Source of the DNA: Runella sp. SP2
GTDB lineage: Bacteria > Bacteroidota > Bacteroidia > Cytophagales > Spirosomataceae
Direction: 5' to 3'
Assembly: GCF_003711225.1 (NCBI RefSeq)
Contig: NZ_CP031030.1
Coordinates: forward strand, 4,340,001-4,404,000
Length of the DNA stretch: 64,000 nucleotides
The position numbers were made by a program, and so were the translations under genes. Below are positions 9,042 to 15,489 of the stretch, piece after piece. Below the pieces are notes generated by a model that saw only the letters and a list, made by a program, of their open reading frames with translations, had not been told where the DNA came from and did no database searches. The stretch's first letter is position 1, and each line of letters opens with the position of its first letter.

Positions 9042-9818
9042 CTAGAATTGCCATTGCTGCATGAGCTTCATGGTTTCGTAGGCTGTTAAATCATATTGGC
9101 ACGGAACTACCGATACGTAATTGTTTTCTAGTGCCCACTCGCACGTATCTTCCTGACCTGCGTCGAAATTTACGAAATTGCCTGATAGCCAAAAATAGCT
9201 ACGGCCGTGTGGGTCTTTTCTTTTGTCAAATTCTTCTTGCCATTTGCCGTTCGTTTGGCGACAAATACGTACTCCCTTCAATGCTTCCTCCGATTTTTTC
9301 GGAAAATTAACGTTGAGCGCTACCCCTTTAGGTAGTCCGTTGGCAAGAACATTGCTGGCAATCTGTTTTACGAACGACCTAACGTGCGAAAAATCCGCGT
9401 CAGAGGCAAAGTCGCAAAGCGAAAAACCAATCGAAGGAATTCCTTCGATGGCTCCTTCAATCGCCGCCGACATTGTCCCTGAGTACAAGACACTTATCGA
9501 CGTGTTAGAGCCGTGATTGATACCACTTACTACTAGGTCGGGAGTACGGTCTTTAAGGACGTAGTGCTTGCCTAGTTTCACACAATCGGCAGGAGTGCCG
9601 CTACATTCGTAGGCTTTTACGCCTTCAAAAATAGGAGTGGCGTGTAGCCGAAGAGGTTCGCCAATGGTGATGGCGTGTCCCATGCCCGACTGAGGGCTAT
9701 CGGGGGCTACGACCACTACTTCTCCTAGCTCTTGCATTACTTCTACTAACGTCCTGATTCCTAATGAGGTAATACCGTCGTCATTGCTGACCAATATAAG
9801 TGGTTTTGGGGAATACAT
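9042..9818 (-). CDS. surE: 5'/3'-nucleotidase SurE
   Basis: 258 aa from ATG 9818 (a TTG at 9824 would add two residues). The SurE signature is at the N-terminus: ILVSNDDGITSLGI, with the metal-binding pair D13-D14. Further family blocks are VVAPDSPQSGMGHAIT, CSGTPADCVKLG and VSGINHGSNTSISVLYSGT. SurE is a metal-dependent phosphatase acting on nucleoside 5'- and 3'-monophosphates and often on short polyphosphate, and is linked to stationary-phase survival. In many bacteria it neighbours pcm or rpoS; here the neighbours are a GH3-type enzyme and a fucosidase. All core motifs are present and the length is normal. Confidence 0.95.
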   Translation of the reverse strand: MYSPKPLILVSNDDGITSLGIRTLVEVMQELGEVVVVAPDSPQSGMGHAITIGEPLRLHATPIFEGVKAYECSGTPADCVKLGKHYVLKDRTPDLVVSGINHGSNTSISVLYSGTMSAAIEGAIEGIPSIGFSLCDFASDADFSHVRSFVKQIASNVLANGLPKGVALNVNFPKKSEEALKGVRICRQTNGKWQEEFDKRKDPHGRSYFWLSGNFVNFDAGQEDTCEWALENNYVSVVPCQYDLTAYETMKLMQQWQF

Positions 9819-9883
9819 ATTCAATAATCGCTCGTTTAAAGGCTGGCAAAGTTACGGACAAATCGTCATATTTTTATGCTGGC

Positions 9884-12172
9884 CTATTCGTAGCCATTTT
9901 TCAATACTATCTTTCCCCCTTTTTGTGCTACTATTTCAATTTCGGTTTCATCAATGGGTTTCACAATCATTCCTTGTTGTACTTTTACAAGATGTGTTTT
10001 AAAAGGAAGTTTCAAGCGAGCCACGCCGCCTTTTTCTGAGTACAGCTGAATTTCATCTACGTTTCCGCCCGTCCGAGTGGCACTTACCAAAAACGCCCCC
10101 TCCGCACGAAGGTCACGAAATGACGCCTCCGTCCAATCAGCAGGGACGGCGGGAAAAACGTTGATGGTACCCGAATAACTTTGTAAAAGCATTTCTTGAA
10201 CTCCCGCCGCAAAGGCAAAATTCCCTTCTAAGGTAAACGGACGGTATGTGAATTTGGACAAACCCGATTTGGTTTGGTCGCCGTTGGCATGAAACGAATT
10301 AGGCAAGCAGAAAGCCGAGGCAAACGTTCGGAGGGTTTTTGCCGCCCCTGCGCCATCTTTAGCACGCGCTTTTAGGCTGCCTAGCCAAGCGTAGGAGTAG
10401 CCGCACCACCAATCGGGGCCGATGGAATCGAGCAAGGCTATGCTTTTTTTGATGATTTTTTGGTCGCGTTCGCCCTTTTCCCACTGAATATCACCCAACG
10501 GATGAATCGCCATCATGTGCGAAAAATGGCGGTGCGATTGCGCATACGCCAGCGACGGAGAAACCTTCAATTCCAAACTGTCCGACAACGCATAATCGGC
10601 CATTTGTTTGTTCAGTTTTTTCCAACGGGCTACGTCCTGCGTCAAATTTAGTTCGGTGGCCAATTCTTCGGCTTTGCCAAACGCAAAACGCATCAGCGAC
10701 AAATCGTAATTGGTATTTTCCGAAAACCACGCCGTTACTCGGTTGTCGTTGATTTCGGGGCTGGAGCCTATCGGCAGTTGGCGTTTCCAATCGTCGTTTA
10801 GAATGGTATTTTTTTCAAGAAAAGTGGCTACTTGTTTAAACCACGGATACGCTCGCTCCTGCAAAAAACGGCGATCCATGCTGTAGCGCCACTGAAGGTA
10901 AAAATGCTGCGACAACCAAGCCGACACCGTTGGCGAAAAAGAATACTGAATCCAACCTCCCATAGGCACCCCTGTAAGTGTGGTCACGCCTGGGACATTA
11001 ATTCCGTCGGTTTGATAAAACCACTTGGTGTATTCGCGGTACGCCGCGCGATTGCCGTCGAGGTGGTCGAGGTAGCCCATTGCTTCGTCGAGGTGGTTGG
11101 AGGCATAGCTCGGCCAGTAACTTAGCTGGGTGTTGAGGTCATGGTGAAAATCCCCTTTCCACGGCGGAAGGCGGCCATTGTCGGCCGTCCACACGGCTTG
11201 CAGCGAAATGGGCGGCGCTCCTTTGCGGGCCGTACTGCCAAATTTGTATTGTTCGAGGTAGTATTGTTTTTCGAGCAGTGGGTCGGGCAATTTGAGGCTT
11301 GATTTTCCCCAAAAATTTTTCCACCAACTCAAGTGCGGAAGCATCGCTTTTTCGTACGACATCGCCGTGGCCGTCAGTTCATTGGCAGGTGTTTTAGGCT
11401 TGTTGGGGTAGTGCGCCGAAATACTCCACACACCTTCCCACGTTTTGTCGGCCACTTCTTTCCAACGGACACTTACTTCGTATTCAAAATCGCCCCAACC
11501 TTTTTGGCGGTACGTAGCCGACTTTGAGTTTTGTTTTACTTTCCCTTGTTTATACCCCAACCGTGCCAAATCGTCGCCAGCTACCGAACCGCCAGCTGTT
11601 TTGTCCACTTCGCCTTCGTATTTGGGGGCTAGCAGCTGAATATCAAACTCTTTAACGCCTTCCAACCGAAAATACCCAAACGGCAAATTGGCATGAACAA
11701 AAGAGGTAAGGCGCGCTCCATTCGCCCATTTTACTTCTGCCACCGCCTGTTGAATGTCCAGACGCGCACTGGTTACGGCGCCCCATTCTTTAGCAGCTAT
11801 TTCGAAGGCTGCTCCAGGGATTTTGCTGGGGGCAGGTTCTTTTTCGTAGGGTACGTCACCGTATTCCTGAACTGTTTTGTAGTTATTTTTCTTGATTTGT
11901 TCTTGAACCCACTTGTAGGTAAACTCAGGCTTTTTCATGCCTTCCATTGGGCGTAAGTCCCAAAGTTCGGCATGGTCGAGCGAAAAACGTAGCTTATCGT
12001 CTTTTTGCCAAATCAACTCTCCCACAAAACCATTCCCCAACGGCAATGCCTCGTCCCAACGCGTCGGAAGTTTATCAAAAACAAGGTCGTGGCTGGCCGA
12101 CACTTGTGCCGAAATAGTGGTGTGTAGGCTACCCATCAGGAAAAGTAGCAACCCTAAAAAGCGTTTGGACAT
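9884..12172 (-). CDS. Secreted GH95-family alpha-L-fucosidase-like glycoside hydrolase
   Basis: 762 aa with a signal peptide (MSKRFLGLLLFLMGSLHTT, cleavage after ISA-Q). The N-terminal beta-sandwich begins with the family phrase RWDEALPLGNGFVGELIW and ELWDLRP. The (alpha/alpha)6 catalytic part contains DFHHDLNTQLSYWPSYASNH, the counterpart of the N-Q--YWP motif of GH95, and later HFSHMMAIHPLGDI and the GNFAFAAGVQEMLLQS block near the C-terminus, followed by a C-terminal beta domain. Characterised GH95 enzymes are inverting 1,2-alpha-L-fucosidases; a few act on galactose. The substrate here is inferred only. With the sulfatases at 17834-23292 it could take part in breaking down sulfated fucose-containing glycans. 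Confidence 0.8.
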   Translation of the reverse strand: MSKRFLGLLLFLMGSLHTTISAQVSASHDLVFDKLPTRWDEALPLGNGFVGELIWQKDDKLRFSLDHAELWDLRPMEGMKKPEFTYKWVQEQIKKNNYKTVQEYGDVPYEKEPAPSKIPGAAFEIAAKEWGAVTSARLDIQQAVAEVKWANGARLTSFVHANLPFGYFRLEGVKEFDIQLLAPKYEGEVDKTAGGSVAGDDLARLGYKQGKVKQNSKSATYRQKGWGDFEYEVSVRWKEVADKTWEGVWSISAHYPNKPKTPANELTATAMSYEKAMLPHLSWWKNFWGKSSLKLPDPLLEKQYYLEQYKFGSTARKGAPPISLQAVWTADNGRLPPWKGDFHHDLNTQLSYWPSYASNHLDEAMGYLDHLDGNRAAYREYTKWFYQTDGINVPGVTTLTGVPMGGWIQYSFSPTVSAWLSQHFYLQWRYSMDRRFLQERAYPWFKQVATFLEKNTILNDDWKRQLPIGSSPEINDNRVTAWFSENTNYDLSLMRFAFGKAEELATELNLTQDVARWKKLNKQMADYALSDSLELKVSPSLAYAQSHRHFSHMMAIHPLGDIQWEKGERDQKIIKKSIALLDSIGPDWWCGYSYAWLGSLKARAKDGAGAAKTLRTFASAFCLPNSFHANGDQTKSGLSKFTYRPFTLEGNFAFAAGVQEMLLQSYSGTINVFPAVPADWTEASFRDLRAEGAFLVSATRTGGNVDEIQLYSEKGGVARLKLPFKTHLVKVQQGMIVKPIDETEIEIVAQKGGKIVLKNGYE

Positions 12173-12267
12173 GGGTCAGAGTTTATGCTAAAAGTGACTT
12201 CAACGCCCCAATTTACCAAGCAATGCCCAATTTTTTACATTAGAAAAATATTAAAGCGTTTCAAGTG

Positions 12268-12344
12268 ACTTAACGAGGTTTTGAGAAACCTCTGTTTTCG
12301 GTTAGGAGTAACCGAAAACACTCGCTGTAATTAACCGAAAGCAC
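12268..12344. repeat. 77-bp dispersed repeat, copy A (two stacked hairpins)
   Basis: Same length as 17756-17832, with 8 mismatches and no gaps. It contains two palindromes: GAGGTTTTGAGAAACCTC at 12275-12292, and a 10-bp-stem hairpin at 12295-12318 built on GGTTAGGAGTAACC. A third, degenerate arm (TGAGTAACCGAAAA) follows at 12350-12363. It lies in the gap between the GH95 gene and the secreted-protein operon. Confidence 0.85.
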
Positions 12345-12395
12345 TTGCTATGAGTAACCGAAAACACTCGCCACCACCTATGCTCGGTTATCAAC

Positions 12396-12430
12396 AAAAA
12401 AGCGCCGAGGTGGTTTCCTCGACGCTTTTT
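12396..12430 (-). terminator. Intrinsic terminator of the secreted-protein operon
   Basis: The stem AAAAAGCG-CGAGG pairs with CCTCG-CGCTTTTT around a short loop, with a terminal T-run on the minus strand. It is placed just after the stop codon at 12447 and closes the three-gene minus-strand operon. Confidence 0.85.
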
Positions 12431-12446
12431 ACAAGGCTGAATCGCC

Positions 12447-12971
12447 TTAGTCTTGCGGATGTTTCGTCATCGAATTGTTAGACGCCTTCGAATCGTCATT
12501 TTTTGTGTTATTATCACTCAAAATATCTGGCTCATATACAATAATTGCCTTGTACTGAGGAGGAAACTCATCGCTTGGCTTGAAGGTGGGGCGCTCGTAC
12601 GAAAAACTAAAAGAGGCATTTGCATTTAGGTTTTGAAAGGGAAATAGCTTTACCATTTTTCGATTTGTGCTGCTATATTCCTCCCAAAGCTGAACATTTT
12701 GCTGGTTGCTTCCGCTTTCATAATTCATTAAACCCAAGTTTTTGACGGTGACTGTAACACGCATTTTGTCGCCTGTATTAAGTTTTAGAAATGAAAAACG
12801 GATGTCATCAATGGCAGGGTCAATAGTACCTAAGCGACCTGAGTTGGCTCCCCGAATCGCCGCAGCAGAGGGGTCGGCGAGTTTAGGCTGAATCTGGCTC
12901 GTTTGAGAAAACACTGCAGAAGAAACTGCCAAAAGTGCTATGAGAATGTAAGAAAAAAATGAAGGTTTCAT
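12447..12971 (-). CDS. Secreted protein with a CARDB-like beta-sandwich
   Basis: 174 aa with a clear signal peptide (MKPSFFSYILIALLAVSSAV, then FSQ). The centre reads LNTGDKMRVTVTVKNLGLMN, a pattern seen in CARDB and other Ig-like adhesion domains in which the T-V--KN-G turn links two strands. The C-terminus is Asn/Asp/Lys-rich and probably disordered (NNTKNDDSKASNNS). No catalytic residues stand out. It is the last gene of the operon 12447-14641, 31 nt after the previous gene, and is probably an exported partner of the protease-like protein. The CARDB resemblance is weak; otherwise it is unrecognised. Confidence 0.6.
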   Translation of the reverse strand: MKPSFFSYILIALLAVSSAVFSQTSQIQPKLADPSAAAIRGANSGRLGTIDPAIDDIRFSFLKLNTGDKMRVTVTVKNLGLMNYESGSNQQNVQLWEEYSSTNRKMVKLFPFQNLNANASFSFSYERPTFKPSDEFPPQYKAIIVYEPDILSDNNTKNDDSKASNNSMTKHPQD

Positions 12972-13002
12972 GGAAGTAGTTGTTATTAAAAGTAAAGAAA
13001 AT

Positions 13003-13473
13003 TCAGGAACGAGGAGTTAACACGCGCGGCTTAACAGTGAAGCGAATCGAACGGCTGCAATTTCCATCACGCCCTGTGACTGACCTTCCCGTTGCCATCA
13101 ACATGACATCGTAGGTTTCGTTTACATTTCGAAAAGTATATCGAAATTCGTTGCTCGTAGAAGTCTGATTGTAAAGCACTTCATTCCGACTATTGGTAAT
13201 ATACAGTGAGAAATGCCCCTGACAACCCGAACGCACTGGCAGTGTAGGTATAATAAACTGTACGGGTTGTGTGGGGCTGGGCGGCAATTCTAAATCTCGT
13301 GAAATCATGACGCCAACAGTGCCATAAATTGCCTTAGAACCCAGCATAAAGTTGGAGGTAACAGCCTCAGAAAAGCAGCGACAAATACGGCTATCGGGCG
13401 ACTGAGCTACGGCCTGGTTGTTTTCTAAAAACAACCCTACTACGGCACAAACGAGGGTGATAAGATATTTCAT
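13003..13473 (-). CDS. Secreted protein of unknown function, middle gene of the protease operon
   Basis: 156 aa with a signal peptide (MKYLITLVCAVVGLFLENNQ, then AVAQ). The mature part has four or five cysteines: an N-terminal ICRCF pair, a central SGCQGHFSLYI and a late GNCSRSIRF, compatible with disulfides in the periplasm or outside the cell. Alternating hydrophobic patterns (PVQFIIPTLPV, EFRYTFRNVNETYDVMLMA) suggest a beta-sandwich. I recognise no family. It sits between the protease-like gene (16 nt upstream) and the CARDB-like gene, so all three are probably expressed and exported together. Confidence 0.55.
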   Translation of the reverse strand: MKYLITLVCAVVGLFLENNQAVAQSPDSRICRCFSEAVTSNFMLGSKAIYGTVGVMISRDLELPPSPTQPVQFIIPTLPVRSGCQGHFSLYITNSRNEVLYNQTSTSNEFRYTFRNVNETYDVMLMATGRSVTGRDGNCSRSIRFTVKPRVLTPRS

Positions 13474-13489
13474 GTCTGATTAGGGAGCT

Positions 13490-14641
13490 TTAGCGAAAAG
13501 TAGCTTCAAAAGGGCGATTATTTCCATCAAATCGTACCAACGGGCGGCCTGTCTGAGCAAATACAACACGCTCTTGGTCACTGCTTTTGGCTACCACCCG
13601 AAGCAAATCGACGTTCCAATTATCCCCTCCTATTCCTCCTCCAAAAGTGGTTTGGAGCATCACACATTTGATTTGGCTCAATGGAGCTGCACGGCGAAGG
13701 GTCAGCGGTACATTTTCGGTATAATTGTCCATCCAACGGACATTTTTATTGATATTGGCATACACATCCGTTGACCCATCGGCATATTTTACAATCACAT
13801 TGACATTGTCATTACCGCCACGCAAGTCGTCGCCACCTGTGCCTATTTCAATCAGTAATTGGCGCACCAATCCATCGTTGGCCAGAGGGGTTGGAGAAAT
13901 GACAGGTGGACGCACAGTTGTATATTTTTTATCTACGAAGTACGTGAGCCACTTATTCGCTGGACGTTCTTGATAGTAGTAATTTTGGGCGGCAACATTG
14001 ACGCGCAGCGTCTGTGTTTCGTTCGGATAATTGGGATCATAGATAAAGATTTTAAAATCTTCTTTATTATCGCCCAAATCCCCTCTGTAACGTCCCAAAT
14101 CATACCCTATAGCCAAGACCTGATGATGAGGGCCTACCCCGCCATTTCCGCTTTTAAATAACCCTAGTGGAACTGGGCTTCCTGAGCGCATCATTTCGAC
14201 CAATTCTTGTATCCTGCCACCATTGGTTCCTTGCAGCCCCCAGTTAAAAAATTCATTGGTACGCCAGCCAAATGGATTAAAAATCAGTTCGGCCCACTTA
14301 TCGGAATTTGAGCTACCGTTGACGTTGAGTAAAGTAGAGTTATTTTGTCTCGCCAAAATATACTGGTGCAAAGTTGTACCCGAAGCAGGGCGGTGGGTTT
14401 GGGCTGGAATAGGCTGGTTGTTTTTGTAATAATCGAGTGCCGAATAAACCATCCCTCCGCACAGACCTCCAAAGCGAGGGCCATTAAGACCCGCAATTTG
14501 AATCTGGGTTTGAAATTCGTTGGAAAACTTAAAACCATGCTTGCTGGGGTCAAACGTAGTACGTCTCTCTTGAGCGTGAACTCCTGCTGTCATGATTACA
14601 AGTCCTAATGCGAGCGATAATAATGTTGTTAGCTTTTTCAT
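13490..14641 (-). CDS. Secreted papain-like cysteine-protease homologue with a C-terminal DLRGGND domain
   Basis: 383 aa from ATG 14641 (a TTG three codons earlier is less likely). Signal peptide: MKKLTTLLSLALGLVIMTAG, cleavage after VHA-Q. Residues about 50-240 have the order of a papain-like fold: C61 in RFGGLCGGMVYSALDYY, H172/H173 in GPHHQVLAIGYD, and D202/N204 in IYDPNYP, a plausible Cys-His-Asp/Asn triad. The C-terminal 120 residues form a beta-sandwich-like module with DDLRGGNDNVNV (from about 271) and GGDNWNVDLLRV (from about 339). It is the first gene of a three-gene secreted operon and is preceded by a promoter carrying the same 20-bp box as the neighbouring response-regulator gene. 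Activity is inferred; it could also be a transglutaminase-like or non-catalytic homologue. Confidence 0.65.
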   Translation of the reverse strand: MKKLTTLLSLALGLVIMTAGVHAQERRTTFDPSKHGFKFSNEFQTQIQIAGLNGPRFGGLCGGMVYSALDYYKNNQPIPAQTHRPASGTTLHQYILARQNNSTLLNVNGSSNSDKWAELIFNPFGWRTNEFFNWGLQGTNGGRIQELVEMMRSGSPVPLGLFKSGNGGVGPHHQVLAIGYDLGRYRGDLGDNKEDFKIFIYDPNYPNETQTLRVNVAAQNYYYQERPANKWLTYFVDKKYTTVRPPVISPTPLANDGLVRQLLIEIGTGGDDLRGGNDNVNVIVKYADGSTDVYANINKNVRWMDNYTENVPLTLRRAAPLSQIKCVMLQTTFGGGIGGDNWNVDLLRVVAKSSDQERVVFAQTGRPLVRFDGNNRPFEATFR

Positions 14642-14673
14642 GATAATCAATAAGTTATGTTGAATTGATGGGT

Positions 14674-14725
14674 CAAAGGTAGTGGGTCAACGCACGCTCG
14701 TCAATTACCCTTTTGGGTGATTTTT
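14674..14725 (-). promoter_or_regulatory. Promoter plus 20-bp palindromic box upstream of the secreted operon
   Basis: On the minus strand the -7 element TACCTTTG is at 14681-14674 and a TTG -33 element lies 20 nt upstream. Directly upstream of that, at 14706-14725, is the box (plus strand TACCCTTTTGGGTGATTTTT) with the inverted repeat ACCC-TTTT-GGGT. The box ends exactly 24 nt before the -7 element. Its position just upstream of -33 suits an activator. The same box with the same spacing occurs at 15462-15481. Confidence 0.7.
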
Positions 14726-14731
14726 AAAACC

Positions 14732-14768
14732 AAAAAGCCGCCGAGGATAAGTTCCCCGACGGCTTTTT
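14732..14768 (-). terminator. Intrinsic terminator of the response-regulator gene
   Basis: A stem AAAAAGCCG-CGAGG / CCCCG-CGGCTTTTT with a flanking T-run on the minus strand. It lies between the stop of the response regulator at 14787 and the regulatory box of the next operon, and so insulates the two. Confidence 0.8.
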
Positions 14769-14786
14769 AGCATAAGTTTATGTATG

Positions 14787-15425
14787 TTAAACGGCTACAA
14801 TTTTTTCTTTGAGGGCTTTGGCCACAGCCTCCGTTCCGCACGACACGTGGAGTTTGGTATAAATGTTTTTGAGGTGTTTTTTAACGGTATCTAATGAAAT
14901 AAAGCACTCCGCAGCAATCATTTTATAGCCGTTGCCTTTGATGAGTAATTGTAAAATTTCTTTTTCACGCTCCGACAAATTGTAATCTGGCGCTGGTTTT
15001 GATGCCTGTCGGAAGTAGTGAAAAATCTTGTTGGCTACTTGAGGACTCATGGGGGAACCGCCCTCCATTGCTTCTTGCAAAGCCGCCATGAGGCGCGCGG
15101 GAGGCGTATGTTTGAGTAAATATCCATCAGCACCTGCACAAATACACTCAAAAATTTGCTCATCGTCATCAAACACCGTAAACATGATGATTTTGGTGGC
15201 TGGGCGTACTGCTTTGATAGCTTTAAGACCTTCAACACCACTACGTCCAGGCATATCGATATCCATAATGACCAGATCGGGCTCATACAAGAGAACTTCT
15301 TCTGCCGCACGCAAGCAGTTTTCAAACGCAGCTTTGACGCTAAAAAACATTCCATCGTTCAATAGTAATTGAAGCGACTGGCGAAGTTGGTTGTTGTCTT
15401 CGAAGATGAGGAGTGAAGTTGCCAT
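14787..15425 (-). CDS. NarL/FixJ-type response regulator (REC + LuxR HTH)
   Basis: 212 aa from ATG 15425; the frame is open further upstream but homology starts at MATSLLIFEDN. The receiver domain (residues 1-120) has an acidic cluster E9-D10, the phospho-acceptor D55 in VIMDIDMPG, and the conserved Lys in YLLKHTPP. After a linker, residues about 145-212 form a LuxR-type helix-turn-helix (LSEREKEILQLLIKG, then AAECFISLDTVKKHLKNIY). The cognate kinase ends 65 nt upstream. Its own promoter carries the 20-bp box also found before the secreted operon, suggesting autoregulation. The -7 element ends only 4 nt before the ATG, so the mRNA is probably leaderless. Confidence 0.93.
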   Translation of the reverse strand: MATSLLIFEDNNQLRQSLQLLLNDGMFFSVKAAFENCLRAAEEVLLYEPDLVIMDIDMPGRSGVEGLKAIKAVRPATKIIMFTVFDDDEQIFECICAGADGYLLKHTPPARLMAALQEAMEGGSPMSPQVANKIFHYFRQASKPAPDYNLSEREKEILQLLIKGNGYKMIAAECFISLDTVKKHLKNIYTKLHVSCGTEAVAKALKEKIVAV

Positions 15426-15429
15426 TTCA

Positions 15430-15481
15430 CAAAAATAGTGGACTTCGATGGGATTGTAAAGTACCCTTTTGGGTGATTTTT
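15430..15481 (-). promoter_or_regulatory. Promoter plus 20-bp palindromic box upstream of the response regulator
   Basis: Minus-strand -7 element TATTTTTG at 15437-15430, a TTTA -33-like element 19 nt upstream, and the box at 15462-15481, identical over 20 bp to 14706-14725. The distance from box to -7 is 24 nt in both promoters. Only 4 nt separate the -7 element from the start codon, which predicts a leaderless transcript. It overlaps no coding sequence: the kinase gene ends at 15490. Confidence 0.7.
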
Positions 15482-15489
15482 GTTTGCGG

